Counted from the stretch's first letter, positions 45,519-56,660 are shown. The stretch: 64,000 nucleotides of DNA from Lachnospiraceae bacterium (GCA_910575255.1 CAJTEM010000021.1:32322-96321), one strand, 5' to 3'. The notes: a model not told the origin generated them from the letters alone. Made by a program: numbers and translations.

Positions 45519-46652
45519 ATGCCACCCATCAGCTTTCTGATAAAACCCGCATCCGGCAGTTGCAATATGCGGTGCCGATACTGCTTTTATGCAGATGAAC
45601 AGGAGAACCGCAAGGTGCGCTCTTATGGTATGATGTCGGAAAAAACCATGAAAAGAATTGTGGATCTGGGGCTGGCATATGCAGACAGGGAATGTACCCT
45701 GGCATTTCAGGGAGGAGAGCCGACCCTGATCGGCCTGGATTTTTTCCGGGCACTGACTGCTTATGTGAAGGCACATCCCAATCCGAAGCAGGTTCGTGTT
45801 CACTATGCCATTCAGACCAATGGTTATGAGATCGATGAGGAGTGGGCAGCATTCCTGGGAGAACATCATTTTCTGGTCGGCATTTCGCTGGATGGTACGA
45901 AGGAGATTCACGACCGTTACCGCCCGGATGCTGCAGGCAAGGGAACCTTCAGCCGGGTGATGCATGCCATCCGTTTGCTGGAACGATATCACGTGGACTA
46001 TAATATCCTGACGGTAGTGACAGCCGCCGCCGCCAGAAACAGCCAAAAGATCAGCAATTTCTTTAAAAAGAACAACCTGGTTTATCAGCAATACATTGAA
46101 TGTCTGGATCCGATCGGGGAGGCGCCTGGCGCTCAGGAATATTCCCTGACACCGGAAAAGTATGAGACCTTTTTAAAAGGCATGTTCGATGCCTGGTATC
46201 TGGAACGCAGGAGCGGTAATTTTGTGTATAACCGCTATTTTGAGAATCTTCTGATGCTCCTGCACGGCCAGATCCCGGAAAGCTGCAATATGCGCGGAGT
46301 CTGTGGCAAACAGTGGGTGATCGAAGCAGACGGAAGTACTTATCCTTGCGATTTTTACGCTCTGGATGAGTGGCTTCTTGGCAACATCAACACAGACAGC
46401 CTGGAAAAGATGGAAGAAAAGAGGGAGGAACTGGGATTTATCCGCTGGTCGGAAAACCTTCCCAAGGAGTGCAAAGACTGTAAATGGTTTTTCCTGTGCA
46501 GGGGTGGCTGCAGACGGAACCGGGAACCAGTAACAGAAAAAGAGAGCGGAAAGAATTATTTTTGCAGTGCGTATCAGGGATTTTTTGAGTATGCCTATCC
46601 GCGGCTGCGGGAGGTTTATCAGATAGCAGTCTCGGGAATGGCACATCAATGA
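45519..46652 (+). CDS. Radical SAM/SPASM enzyme, anaerobic sulfatase-maturase-like
   Basis: A 377-aa cytoplasmic iron-sulfur enzyme. The radical SAM cluster motif CNMRCRYCFY is near residue 16, followed by AFQGGEPTLIGLDFF and QTNGYEIDEEW. The C-terminal SPASM cysteines for auxiliary clusters are at CNMRGVCGKQW, YPCDFYALDEW and CKDCKWFFLCRGGC. This is the pattern of anSME, which converts a sulfatase Cys/Ser to formylglycine. No sulfatase gene is in the window, so the target lies elsewhere or is another peptide. Its RBS follows the repeat element directly. Confidence 0.9.
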   Translation: MPPISFLIKPASGSCNMRCRYCFYADEQENRKVRSYGMMSEKTMKRIVDLGLAYADRECTLAFQGGEPTLIGLDFFRALTAYVKAHPNPKQVRVHYAIQTNGYEIDEEWAAFLGEHHFLVGISLDGTKEIHDRYRPDAAGKGTFSRVMHAIRLLERYHVDYNILTVVTAAAARNSQKISNFFKKNNLVYQQYIECLDPIGEAPGAQEYSLTPEKYETFLKGMFDAWYLERRSGNFVYNRYFENLLMLLHGQIPESCNMRGVCGKQWVIEADGSTYPCDFYALDEWLLGNINTDSLEKMEEKREELGFIRWSENLPKECKDCKWFFLCRGGCRRNREPVTEKESGKNYFCSAYQGFFEYAYPRLREVYQIAVSGMAHQ

Positions 46653-46680
46653 GATGGGATAACAGGAAATAACAACAAGA

Positions 46681-46708
46681 AAAAAGCCTGGTGAATACCA
46701 GGCTTTTT
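46681..46708. terminator. Bidirectional terminator between the maturase gene and tRNA-Pro
   Basis: AAAAAGCCTGGT (46681-46692) and ACCAGGCTTTTT (46697-46708) form a perfect 12-bp stem. It has T runs on both strands and serves both convergent transcripts. Confidence 0.9.
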
Positions 46709-46712
46709 GCAA

Positions 46713-46786
46713 TCGGGGCAACAGGATTTGAACCTGCGACCTCTCGGCCCCCAGCCGAGCGCGCTACCAAGCTACGCCATACCCCG
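46713..46786 (-). tRNA. tRNA-Pro (anticodon GGG)
   Basis: The minus strand folds as a full cloverleaf. Acceptor stem is CGGGGTA with TGCCCCG; D arm is GCGTAGCTTGGTAGCGC; anticodon stem is CTCGG/CCGAG with loop CTGGGGG (anticodon GGG, codon CCC); T loop is GTTCAAATC. The discriminator base is A and CCA is not encoded. Confidence 0.95.
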
Positions 46787-46822
46787 ACAAGATATGATGA
46801 TCTTTTCTCAACCGACTTTGTT

Positions 46823-46828
46823 ATTATA
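46823..46828 (-). promoter_or_regulatory. -10 box of the tRNA-Pro promoter
   Basis: TATAAT on the minus strand, about 37 nt before the tRNA. The only -35 candidate (TTTCAA) is weak. Confidence 0.45.
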
Positions 46829-47059
46829 GCAGATATTTTTCGTTTTGAAAAGAGGTTTACAGCAGGTTTTTTATTTGTTATCATATTATTAGGATTTTTG
46901 TCAGGTAAGAGAGCAGGTTTATGGGAAAAAGTGTGCAATCATTCGGTTGGTTGGAATACAGATTGTGCAAAGTGCCATAGAGAGGATGTCGGTCGCTCTT
47001 TCTTCGTGACTGGATGGGGACAGAAGACTGCGGAAATCGTTGGCAGGAGGGACAGGAAT

Positions 47060-47875
47060 ATGGGAAGCGATGTCAGGAAAGGGATTGTCAGCTTTGATAT
47101 GGACATGACACTTTTGGATCATGCAGACTGGAAGATTCCGGACAGTGCAAGGGAAGCGTTAAAGAGTCTGAAGGAGCGATACTATGTTGTGATTGCCACC
47201 GGCAGAGATATGGATGCCAGATACAGTGCAGGGCTTACAAAGCTTGTGGACCCGGATGCAGTGATTCATCTCAACGGGACCAAGATTACCGTGGGAGATG
47301 ATCAGATCTATGAACATCGGATGGATTCGGGCCTGGTAAAGCGTCTTTTGTCCTTTACAGAGGGAAAGAATTTTGCTATGGGGGTCAGTGTGGGTACAGA
47401 GGATTACTATATGAATCCGGAATGGGTAACCCGGCATGACATGATTCGCTGGGGGCAGTCGGATCGCTGTTTTCGGGATCCCTGGAGGCTTTTGGAGATG
47501 CCGGTACGTACAATGGCTTATATTGGCAGGGAACCGGGAGCGAAGCTGGTGGAAGAAGCATTTTGTGAGGTTAAGCTTCCGATGTTTTCCAGCGGCGAAG
47601 GGGCAGACGTGATTGAGAAAAGTGCGTCCAAGGCAGAAGGATTAAGGCGGCTCTGTGAATATTGGAAGGTGCCGCTGTCTCAGACGATTGCCTTTGGGGA
47701 CAGTATGAATGATTATGAGATTATCCGGATGGCCGGAACCGGTGTTGCCATGGGCAATGCCAGGGAAGAGTTAAAGCAGGCGGCTGATTATGTGACTGCG
47801 CCGATCGGTGAGGATGGGGTCTGGAAGGCCTGTGTTCATCTGGGATTGCTGGAGGGGGTTCTCATGCAGGGTTGA
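47060..47875 (+). CDS. HAD-superfamily phosphatase, Cof/YidA type
   Basis: A 271-aa cytoplasmic hydrolase. The nucleophile motif FDMDMTLLD is near residue 12, motif II is VVIATGRDMDARY, and the metal-binding motif IV is IAFGDSMNDYEIIRMAGTGVAMGNA. The large C2 cap between them is typical of the Cof subfamily, which dephosphorylates sugar phosphates or similar small molecules. ATG 47060 with AGGAGG upstream is chosen; the frame extends left through the tRNA gene but that part is not coding. Confidence 0.9.
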   Translation: MGSDVRKGIVSFDMDMTLLDHADWKIPDSAREALKSLKERYYVVIATGRDMDARYSAGLTKLVDPDAVIHLNGTKITVGDDQIYEHRMDSGLVKRLLSFTEGKNFAMGVSVGTEDYYMNPEWVTRHDMIRWGQSDRCFRDPWRLLEMPVRTMAYIGREPGAKLVEEAFCEVKLPMFSSGEGADVIEKSASKAEGLRRLCEYWKVPLSQTIAFGDSMNDYEIIRMAGTGVAMGNAREELKQAADYVTAPIGEDGVWKACVHLGLLEGVLMQG

Positions 47876-48017
47876 CGTCTTGCCAGCGGAGTACTGGGTC
47901 CGCGGGAAGAGGTTTGACTATAGATTACGGAGGTGTACGGAAGATGTCCGGGATGGGTCTGATACCGGGAATTTCGGGGTATGCTCTGTGAAAAATAAGG
48001 GGAAGGATGGAAGTAAC

Positions 48018-49439
48018 ATGGCACGTAATTATGAACTTGTAGTGATTGGAGCAGGTCCGGGAGGCTATACAGCCGCGCTGAAGGCGGCAGGCCTGGGAAT
48101 GAAGGTAGCCGTTGTGGACCAGGAAAGGCTGGGGGGAGTCTGTGTCAACCGGGGATGTATTCCGACAAAGGCGCTTTTGCATGCGTCCAATATTTTCTCC
48201 ATGATGCAGCATTGTGATGAATTTGGGGTATCGACGGACTTTATCTCTTTTGATTTTAAGAAGATGCAGGAATATAAGAAGCGTTCTGTCCGTCTCTACC
48301 GTCAGGGGATCGAGAAACTTTTTGCCGAAAATCATATTGATTTTATTAAAGGTACGGCTACCATACGCAGAGAGAAGACCGTAGAGGTGACAGGTGAGGA
48401 GGGGAAAGAATATCTGCATGCAGATTATATCATTATCGCTACCGGGGCCAGTCCGGTGATTCCGGATATTCCGGGGATTGATCTTCCCGGGGTCAGTAAC
48501 AGTGATCGTCTGCTTGCCAGCCAGAACTGGAATTTTGACCGGGTGGTTATTATCGGCGGAGGTGTGATCGGGGTGGAGTTTGCCACCATTTTTCAGGCGC
48601 TCTGTTCCAAGGTGACGATCGTGGAGATGGGGCCGCATCTCCTGGGGCCAATGGATACAGAGGTTGCTCTTGCTTTAGAGGATCAGCTGCGGGACAAGGG
48701 CATTACCATTCACTGTAATTCCACGATTGAGGAAATTACGGAGGAGGACGGGCTGAACTGCCGGATTCAGAATCACCGGACCGGTGAGGTAAGCCGGATA
48801 CGGGCCAGCCAGGTGGTGGTAGCTGTGGGACGGAAACCATATATGAACCGGCTGATCGGGGAGGACGTTTCTCTGGAGATCCGCAACGGCAGGCTGTCTG
48901 TGGATGCAGACTTTATGACCAGCGAAATGCATATTTATGCCATTGGGGATGTGGTTTCCAAGACTCAGCTGGCTCATGTAGCTATGGCACAGGGAACCTA
49001 TGTGGTGGAGAAGATTGCCGGGAGGACTCACAGCATCCGTCTGGAGGCAGTGCCGAACGGGATGTATGTATCGCTTCCGATTGTGCCGAACTGTATCTAT
49101 ACGGTGCCGGAGATTGCCACGGTGGGGATTACCGAGCAGACGGCCAACACCTTAGGGATGAAGGTGCGCTGCGGCATGTATGATATGAATGACAACGGCA
49201 AGTCCATCATTACCCATAGGGAAAAGGGATTTATCCGGTTGATTTTTGAGGCTTATTCCAATACGATTGTGGGCGCTCAGATTGTCTGCCCGCGTGCGAC
49301 TGATATGATCGGGGAGATGGCGACAGCGATTGCCAACGGACTGACAGCCGAGCAGCTCTCCCGTGCGATGCGTGCGCATCCAACGTACAGCGAGGGGATT
49401 GCGGCAGCCATTGAGGATGCCATGAGAGAAAAGGGGTAA
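48018..49439 (+). CDS. lpdA: Dihydrolipoamide dehydrogenase (E3)
   Basis: A 473-aa flavoprotein disulfide reductase. The FAD-binding site is VVIGAGPGGYTAALKAAGLG, the redox-active disulfide is GGVCVNRGCIPTKA, the NAD-binding site is VVIIGGGVIGVEFA, and the dimer-interface catalytic His-Glu is AHPTYSEGIAAAIED. It regenerates lipoamide on 2-oxoacid dehydrogenase or glycine-cleavage proteins, none of which are encoded nearby. It is followed after 5 nt by the aminopeptidase gene. Confidence 0.93.
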   Translation: MARNYELVVIGAGPGGYTAALKAAGLGMKVAVVDQERLGGVCVNRGCIPTKALLHASNIFSMMQHCDEFGVSTDFISFDFKKMQEYKKRSVRLYRQGIEKLFAENHIDFIKGTATIRREKTVEVTGEEGKEYLHADYIIIATGASPVIPDIPGIDLPGVSNSDRLLASQNWNFDRVVIIGGGVIGVEFATIFQALCSKVTIVEMGPHLLGPMDTEVALALEDQLRDKGITIHCNSTIEEITEEDGLNCRIQNHRTGEVSRIRASQVVVAVGRKPYMNRLIGEDVSLEIRNGRLSVDADFMTSEMHIYAIGDVVSKTQLAHVAMAQGTYVVEKIAGRTHSIRLEAVPNGMYVSLPIVPNCIYTVPEIATVGITEQTANTLGMKVRCGMYDMNDNGKSIITHREKGFIRLIFEAYSNTIVGAQIVCPRATDMIGEMATAIANGLTAEQLSRAMRAHPTYSEGIAAAIEDAMREKG

Positions 49440-49444
49440 AGATC

Positions 49445-51241
49445 ATGAATGAAATTGCAAAAAGGATCAAACGGCTGCGTAAGCTGATGCGGGAAGGGAG
49501 AATCGACGCCTATCTGGTGCCGACCTCGGATTATCATGAGTCAGAGTATGTGGGGAGCCATTTTTCCTGTCGGGAATATATTACCGGCTTCACCGGTTCT
49601 GCCGGGACAGCCCTGATCGGAAGGGACTGGGCCGGACTTTGGACAGACGGACGCTACTTTGTACAGGCGGCCTCAGAGCTTGAGGGAAGCGGCGTGGAGC
49701 TGATGAAGATAGGCGAGCCGGGAGTGCCGACGATTGAGGAGTATTTAGAGAAGCATCTTCCGCAGCAGGGGATCCTGGGGTTTGACGGACGGGTGGTCAG
49801 TGCCCGGATGGGTGAGGATCTGAAAAAGCGCCTGGAGAGCAGGAATGTGTCTTTTGCTTATACAGAGGCTTTGATTGGTGAGATCTGGGAGGAACGTCCG
49901 GGGTTGTCTGCTGAGCCGGTCTGGGTGCTGGAAGAGAGGTATGCGGGACGGCCGGCGGCAGAGAAGATTGCCGAACTGCGTCAGGAAATGAAGGCAGTGC
50001 AGGCAACCGTTCATATTCTGACCACTTTGGATGATATTGTGTGGCTGCTGAATATCCGGGGAAACGATATTCCCCATAATCCGGTAGTCCTTTCCTACGC
50101 GGCAGTGACAGATAGGGAGTTCCTTTTGTTTGTGAATTCCAAGGTGCTCTCCGGCGAGGTCAGCGCCTATCTGGAAGGGCTTGGGGTGACAATTTGTCCC
50201 TATCAGGAGATTTATACCTATGTGCAGGAGCTGTACCATGAGCGGGTGCTTTTGGAAAAAGGAAAGGTCAATTATGCGATCGTTAATTACCTCGATGACA
50301 GCAACCGTATCATAGACCAGATGAATCCTACGGTTATGAAAAAGGCGCAGAAGACGCAGACAGAGATTGATAATCTGAAGAGGGCTCATATCCGGGATGG
50401 CGTGGCCATGACGAAATTCATTTATTGGATGAAGCAGAATATCGGCAAGATTCCCATGACGGAATGCAGTGCGGCAGAATATTTGAAAACCCTGCGCAGG
50501 AAGCAGGGAGCGCTGGATGAAAGTTTTGCCACCATATCCGCTTATGGCTCGAATGCGGCTATGTGCCATTACCATGCGGAAGAAGGCAGATGTGCAGTGC
50601 TTAAGCCGCAGGGACTGTATCTGGTGGATTCCGGTGGGCAGTATCTGGAGGGGACGACGGATATTACCCGGACCATGGCCTTAGGACCAGTGACCGACAA
50701 AGAGAAGGAACACTATACACTGGTACTGATGAGTATGCTTCGTCTGGGGCATGTGAGATTTCTGGAAGGCTGCAGCGGACTGAGCCTGGATTATGTGGCA
50801 CGGGAGCTGATGTGGCAGCGGGGGCTCAACTATAATCACGGGACGGGACATGGCGTGGGATATCTGCTGAATGTACACGAGAGACCAGTGGGGATTCGCT
50901 TTAAGACAGTACCGGAGCGCCAGGATGGGGCAGCATTTATGCCGGGAATGGTGTGCTCGGATGAGCCGGGAATATACATAGAGGGAAGCCACGGAATCCG
51001 TACAGAGAATCTGATGTTCTGCAAGGAGGCACAGGTTACGGAGTATGGGAGATTCTTTAGCTTTGAGTATCTGACTTATGTGCCGATAGATCTGGAACCG
51101 GTGGATGTTACGCTGATGGAGGCAAGGGATATTGCTTATCTGAATGAGTACCATAATCAGGTCTATGAAAAGATATCGCCGTATCTGGAAAAGGAAGAGG
51201 CAGAGTGGCTGAAAAAGGTGACACAGCCAATTGCAAAATAA
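49445..51241 (+). CDS. Xaa-Pro aminopeptidase (M24B, long three-domain form)
   Basis: A 598-aa cytoplasmic metallopeptidase that removes the first residue before proline. Two creatinase-like N-terminal domains (1-300) precede the pita-bread catalytic domain. Metal ligands are seen in LVDSGGQYLEGTTDITRT (two Asp), NHGTGHGVGYLLNVHE (His) and SDEPGIYIEGSHGIRTEN (two Glu across the motif and following strand). Length fits the eukaryote-like long form also found in Firmicutes. Confidence 0.94.
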   Translation: MNEIAKRIKRLRKLMREGRIDAYLVPTSDYHESEYVGSHFSCREYITGFTGSAGTALIGRDWAGLWTDGRYFVQAASELEGSGVELMKIGEPGVPTIEEYLEKHLPQQGILGFDGRVVSARMGEDLKKRLESRNVSFAYTEALIGEIWEERPGLSAEPVWVLEERYAGRPAAEKIAELRQEMKAVQATVHILTTLDDIVWLLNIRGNDIPHNPVVLSYAAVTDREFLLFVNSKVLSGEVSAYLEGLGVTICPYQEIYTYVQELYHERVLLEKGKVNYAIVNYLDDSNRIIDQMNPTVMKKAQKTQTEIDNLKRAHIRDGVAMTKFIYWMKQNIGKIPMTECSAAEYLKTLRRKQGALDESFATISAYGSNAAMCHYHAEEGRCAVLKPQGLYLVDSGGQYLEGTTDITRTMALGPVTDKEKEHYTLVLMSMLRLGHVRFLEGCSGLSLDYVARELMWQRGLNYNHGTGHGVGYLLNVHERPVGIRFKTVPERQDGAAFMPGMVCSDEPGIYIEGSHGIRTENLMFCKEAQVTEYGRFFSFEYLTYVPIDLEPVDVTLMEARDIAYLNEYHNQVYEKISPYLEKEEAEWLKKVTQPIAK

Positions 51242-51259
51242 GAGGACAGTGTGACGCAG

Positions 51260-51333
51260 GCAGAGGCCTTCTGTTGTCTGAAAGGACAAAGGAAGGCTTC
51301 TGCACTGCCGTGGCTTTGGCAGTCAGATTTTTT
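51260..51333 (+). terminator. Tandem hairpins with T run after the aminopeptidase gene
   Basis: Hairpin 1: GCAGAGGCCTTC (51260-51271) with GAAGGCTTCTGC (51292-51303) and an inner TTGTC/GACAA. Hairpin 2: ACTGCC (51304-51309) with GGCAGT (51318-51323), then six T. Hairpin 2 is the terminator proper. Confidence 0.65.
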
Positions 51334-51400
51334 AAAGAATATCGATGATTGGAGTATGCGGACGGAGAAGCAGTGACGCATACCGGAGGATAGAGGGAAA

Positions 51401-52633
51401 ATGACAGATAAAAACAGTGCAAAAGAAAGAACAGCAATCAAAAGGACCGGAAATAACAGAAAGAAAGAGCCGGAACAGGCAGAAAGAAACAGCAGCCTGT
51501 GTCCGGTCTCAAAGCTGTGCGGAGGATGTCAGTATCTGGATATGCCTTACGAGAGACAGCTGAAGCTGAAGCAGCAGCAGATGCAGAAGCTTTTGGGTTC
51601 CTTTTGTAAGGTCTACCCCATTGCAGGGATGGAGAATCCTTTTCATTACCGCAACAAGGTACATGCAGTATTCGGCTGGAAAAAGGGAGAGGTAGTATCC
51701 GGAGTTTATCAGGAGAATACCCACAACCTAATCCCGGTGGAGCGATGTATGATTGAGGATGAAAAATCCGATGAGATTATCGGGACAATCCGGAATATGC
51801 TGAAATCTTTTAAAATTCGGACCTACGATGAGGACAGCGGTTACGGGCTGCTGCGCCATGTGCTGATACGAAGAGGATTTGCAACCAATGAGATTATGGT
51901 GGTATTGATAACAGCTTCTCCGGTTTTTCCGTCGAAGAATCATTTCGTACAAGCCCTTCGGAAAGCCCATCCGGAGATTACAACCATTGTGCAGAATATC
52001 AATGGACGGGGCACCAGCATGGTGCTGGGGGAGAAGGAACATATTTTATATGGCAAGGGCGCCATTGAGGATATTCTCTGCGGATGCCGGTTTCGAATCT
52101 CTTCCCGTTCCTTTTATCAGGTGAACCCGGTGCAGGCAGAAAAACTGTATGATAAAGCAGTGGAGCTGGCAGGCCTTACCGGGAAGGAAGTGGTACTGGA
52201 TGCGTATTGCGGGATCGGGACAATCGGGATTATCGCTGCCAGGAAGGCGAAGCAGGTAATCGGAGTGGAGCTGAATCGGGATGCCGTCCGGGACGCCATT
52301 CAGAATGCGAAAGGCAACCGGATTTCCAATATCCGCTTTTATTGCAATGACGCTACCCGGTTCATGTCGCAGATGGCAAAGGACGGAGCAGAGGCGGATG
52401 TGGTTCTGATGGATCCGCCGCGTGCCGGGAGTACAGAGGAATTTATCCGGGCAGTGAAAGCGGTTCGGGCAAAACGGGTGGTGTATGTGTCCTGTGGGCC
52501 GGAGACACTGGCAAGGGATCTGAAGGTGTTTGGGAAGCTGGGGTATCAGGCCTGCGGGGTATGGGTGTATGATATGTTTCCGGCTGTCCGCCATGTGGAG
52601 ACGGTCGCTCTGCTGACGAGAAAAGCCCAGTAA
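51401..52633 (+). CDS. rlmD: 23S rRNA (uracil-5-)-methyltransferase RlmD/RumA type
   Basis: A 410-aa SAM-dependent enzyme. An N-terminal iron-sulfur cysteine cluster is suggested by CPVSKLCGGCQYLD. The Rossmann domain has VLDAYCGIGTIGIIAA, MDPPRAGS and the catalytic Cys in VVYVSCGPETLARDL. It methylates uracil in 23S rRNA; the exact position is uncertain because Firmicutes often carry several RumA paralogues. The first 25 residues are basic and lack a complete TRAM domain. Confidence 0.9.
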   Translation: MTDKNSAKERTAIKRTGNNRKKEPEQAERNSSLCPVSKLCGGCQYLDMPYERQLKLKQQQMQKLLGSFCKVYPIAGMENPFHYRNKVHAVFGWKKGEVVSGVYQENTHNLIPVERCMIEDEKSDEIIGTIRNMLKSFKIRTYDEDSGYGLLRHVLIRRGFATNEIMVVLITASPVFPSKNHFVQALRKAHPEITTIVQNINGRGTSMVLGEKEHILYGKGAIEDILCGCRFRISSRSFYQVNPVQAEKLYDKAVELAGLTGKEVVLDAYCGIGTIGIIAARKAKQVIGVELNRDAVRDAIQNAKGNRISNIRFYCNDATRFMSQMAKDGAEADVVLMDPPRAGSTEEFIRAVKAVRAKRVVYVSCGPETLARDLKVFGKLGYQACGVWVYDMFPAVRHVETVALLTRKAQ

Positions 52634-52790
52634 ATCAAAGGGTTCTGCCAGTTTGAGGCAAAAATGGATGTGTGTTTCTGTTTCCGCAGAATGGGTATGA
52701 GGGAATTGATTTACCCGGGGGGATATGCTGTGGGAAACGGAAGATATATATTTTGGCGAAAGGATATGTTTTCGCAAAACTGGAAAAAAG

Positions 52791-52838
52791 AACGGCATTG
52801 CATTCCCTTTAACTGATTGGAAGTGCAATGCCGTTTTG
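52791..52838 (+). terminator. Rho-independent terminator after rlmD
   Basis: A 12-bp perfect stem (52791-52802 with 52824-52835) plus TTCC/GGAA, followed by TTTTGTT. Confidence 0.8.
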
Positions 52839-52894
52839 TTACGAATAGTGGCTTATTTGAGAGAAAAATTGTATTTCAAAACTGTATTCTTGAA

Positions 52895-52923
52895 TTGAAA
52901 AATTCACTTTTGCGTGATATACT
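52895..52923 (+). promoter_or_regulatory. Sigma-A-type promoter of the restriction-modification operon
   Basis: TTGAAA (52895-52900), 17-nt spacer, TATACT (52918-52923), 38 nt before the xre start. Confidence 0.75.
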
Positions 52924-52960
52924 TTTCTTATATTTTCTGGCAGAAAAATGGAGGTGCGAC

Positions 52961-53188
52961 ATGGCGGTCAGCTATAAAAAATTATTCCATTTATTGATAG
53001 AGAAAAACATGACGAACTCACAGCTTCAGCAGGAAGCGGGGTTTTCCGCAAATATTATCACACGGTTGAAACGAGGAGGATATATTTCCCTTGAAAGCGT
53101 GGAAAGCATCTGCCGTGTTCTGAATTGTGGAGTGGACGATATTCTGGAATTTATACTGGAGGATAACGGAGGGAAAGAGAATGGTTGA
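52961..53188 (+). CDS. Small Cro/CI-type HTH regulator heading the type I R-M operon
   Basis: A 75-aa protein made almost entirely of one XRE helix-turn-helix ([20 protein letters not shown], then the [18 protein letters not shown] helix). ATG 52961 has GAGGTG upstream. Its end overlaps hsdM by 8 nt, so both are read from one mRNA. It may control the promoter at 52895, in the manner of a C protein; this is inferred from position. Confidence 0.88.
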   Translation: MAVSYKKLFHLLIEKNMTNSQLQQEAGFSANIITRLKRGGYISLESVESICRVLNCGVDDILEFILEDNGGKENG

Positions 53189-54743
53189 TACCAAAAAGGA
53201 ACAGGAGCGTGACGAACTGCATCGTGCCATCTGGGCAATCGCAGATGAACTGAGGGGAGCAGTTGACGGATGGGACTTTAAGAATTATGTTCTTGGAACG
53301 ATGTTCTATCGATATATTTCTGAAAATTTGTGTAATTACATAAACAGTGGAGAAGCGGATGCAGGAAACTCTGATTTTGACTTTGCAAAAATGCCAGACG
53401 AAGATGCGGAAGAAGCTCGTGATGGACTGGTAGAGGAAAAAGGCTTTTTTATTTTGCCGAGCGAATTATTCTGCAATGTTCGTGCCAATGCTGCGAGTGA
53501 CGAAAATTTAAATGAAACGTTGGAGCGAGTGTTCCGCCATATTGAAGAATCTGCGAAAGGCAGTGATGCAGAGAGCGATTTTGCCGGACTGTTCGATGAT
53601 TATGATGTGAACAGCAACAAATTGGGTTCTACGGTTGCTAAGCGTAATGAGAAACTGGTCAAATTGTTAAATGGCGTGGGCGAAATGAACCTCGGAGATG
53701 TAAAAGACCACTCCATTGATGCTTTTGGGGATGCGTATGAATACCTCATGACAATGTATGCGTCCAATGCCGGAAAGTCCGGTGGAGAATTTTTCACTCC
53801 GGCAGACGTGTCAGAATTACTTACAAGACTTGGAACTGTGGGGAAAACAGAGATTAATAAAGTATACGATCCGGCCTGTGGTTCTGGTTCTTTGCTTTTG
53901 AAAGCTGAGAAAATTCTTGGTAAGGATGCGATTCGTAACGGTTTCTATGGGCAGGAAATTAACATCACAACTTATAACCTGTGTCGAATCAATATGTTTT
54001 TACATGATGTGGGATTTGATAAATTCAATATTGCTTGTGAGGATACGCTCATCAGTCCGCAGCATTGGGATGACGAGCCATTTGAACTGATTGTTTCAAA
54101 TCCGCCCTATTCTATCAAGTGGGCAGGAGATGAAAATCCGTTGCTGATTAATGATCCCCGTTTTGCTCCTGCCGGAGTTCTGGCACCAAAGAGTAAAGCG
54201 GATATGGCATTTATCATGCACAGTCTCTCATGGCTTGCGTCTAACGGAACGGCTGCCATTGTATGTTTTCCGGGTATTATGTATCGCGGCGGTGCAGAGC
54301 AGAAAATCCGAAAATATCTGATTGATAACAACTATGTGGATTGTGTGATTCAGTTGCCGAGTAATCTGTTTTTTGGAACTTCTATTGCTACTTGTATCAT
54401 GGTAATGAAGAAAAATAAGGCAGATAACAAGACGCTGTTCATTGATGCAACAAGGGAGTGCGTTAAGGTTACGAATAATAATAAGCTGACGCCTGCGAAT
54501 ATAGACCGTATTGTAGATGTGTTTGCAAAGCGTGAGGAAGTAGAGTATTTTGCACATCTGGCAAGTTATGAGGAAATGTCCGGCAATGATTATAATTTAT
54601 CTGTGTCTACATATGTTGAGGCTGAGGATACCAGAGAGAAAATTGATATTGTGAAGCTGAACGCGGAGATAAAGGCAATCGTGGCACGTGAGCAGATGCT
54701 TCGGGATGAGATTGATAAGATTATCGCAGAAATTGAGGTGTAA
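53181..54743 (+). CDS. hsdM: Type I restriction-modification methyltransferase subunit HsdM
   Basis: A 520-aa adenine-N6 DNA methyltransferase. The HsdM N-terminal helical domain (to about residue 150) is followed by the SAM site [15 protein letters not shown] and the catalytic motif [11 protein letters not shown]. Length matches EcoR124-type (IC) HsdM. It acts as M2S1 with HsdS for methylation and with HsdR for cleavage. ATG 53181 follows a GGAGGG site inside the end of the xre gene. Confidence 0.96.
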   Translation: MVDTKKEQERDELHRAIWAIADELRGAVDGWDFKNYVLGTMFYRYISENLCNYINSGEADAGNSDFDFAKMPDEDAEEARDGLVEEKGFFILPSELFCNVRANAASDENLNETLERVFRHIEESAKGSDAESDFAGLFDDYDVNSNKLGSTVAKRNEKLVKLLNGVGEMNLGDVKDHSIDAFGDAYEYLMTMYASNAGKSGGEFFTPADVSELLTRLGTVGKTEINKVYDPACGSGSLLLKAEKILGKDAIRNGFYGQEINITTYNLCRINMFLHDVGFDKFNIACEDTLISPQHWDDEPFELIVSNPPYSIKWAGDENPLLINDPRFAPAGVLAPKSKADMAFIMHSLSWLASNGTAAIVCFPGIMYRGGAEQKIRKYLIDNNYVDCVIQLPSNLFFGTSIATCIMVMKKNKADNKTLFIDATRECVKVTNNNKLTPANIDRIVDVFAKREEVEYFAHLASYEEMSGNDYNLSVSTYVEAEDTREKIDIVKLNAEIKAIVAREQMLRDEIDKIIAEIEV

Positions 54744-54744
54744 A

Positions 54745-55357
54745 ATGGTTTTTCGTCTTGTTCAGGACATAAGAAAGGCATTGGAAAATGAATTGTATTT
54801 TGTAGCATTGAGTTCGGCCTTGGCATTACCAGATATTTGTGGAAAGGCTGCTTATCCAGAGGAACGGAGTAGTCGAAAAAGATATATTTTATGGTATGAT
54901 GAAGAAATAGGTAAATATGAAAAGAATCCAAAAGACAAAGATAATATGCCATATTTATCGGGAGAAGTAATTTATAGCCTAAGATGTTCCTTGTTGCATG
55001 AAGGTAATCCTAATATGAAAAATGATAATTTAAGAACCAATCTTCCTATAGATCATTTCTCATTAGTGGTCGAAAAAGCGAAACCTTTTGATATTTATTC
55101 TGATAGCAGTTCAATAACTGACTTCGGAAGTGAACATATTCGGGAATACAGAATGAATGTTAGGAGAATATGTATGATACTGTGCAATGTGGCAGAATCA
55201 TATTACAAGAGAAATAAAGAAAAATTTCATTTTAATTATGAAATTATTGACTGGAATGAGGTCACATCTCATCTTCCGCCTCTTGATATGGAAAAGTTTT
55301 TTGCAGAATTAGCAAAAACTAGTGATGAAATTTTTAAAGGAAGGCAGGAGGGCAAGA

Positions 55358-55365
<8 letters not shown>
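54745..55365 (+). CDS. Uncharacterised HEPN-like protein inside the hsd operon
   Basis: A 206-aa, AT-rich, mostly helical protein with no family I can name. It starts one base after the hsdM stop and overlaps hsdS by 8 nt, so it is an integral operon member. The segment SLRCSLLHEGNPN gives an R-x4-H motif (Arg80, His85) followed by Gly and Asn. That is the signature of HEPN domains, many of which are RNases in toxin and defence systems. A role as accessory effector or regulator of the R-M system is inferred only. Confidence 0.75.
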
Positions 55366-56623
<1,258 letters not shown>

Positions 56624-56660
56624 ACTCATTCAATATGTATTCGGGTATGTTACTCTGCCG

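Larger units (their letters stand above)
52634..52960. other. Intergenic boundary of the accessory island
   Basis: No gene seen. It contains the terminator 52791-52838 and the promoter 52895-52923. Base composition becomes AT-richer to the right. Confidence 0.5.

Noticed and set aside
46713..46786. tRNA-Pro as an integration site
   Set aside because: No integrase gene and no repeat of the tRNA 3-prime end were seen nearby.
46691..47059. Upstream extension of the HAD phosphatase frame
   Set aside because: It runs through the tRNA-Pro gene on the opposite strand and its promoter. The HAD motif starts right after ATG 47060, which has a good ribosome site.
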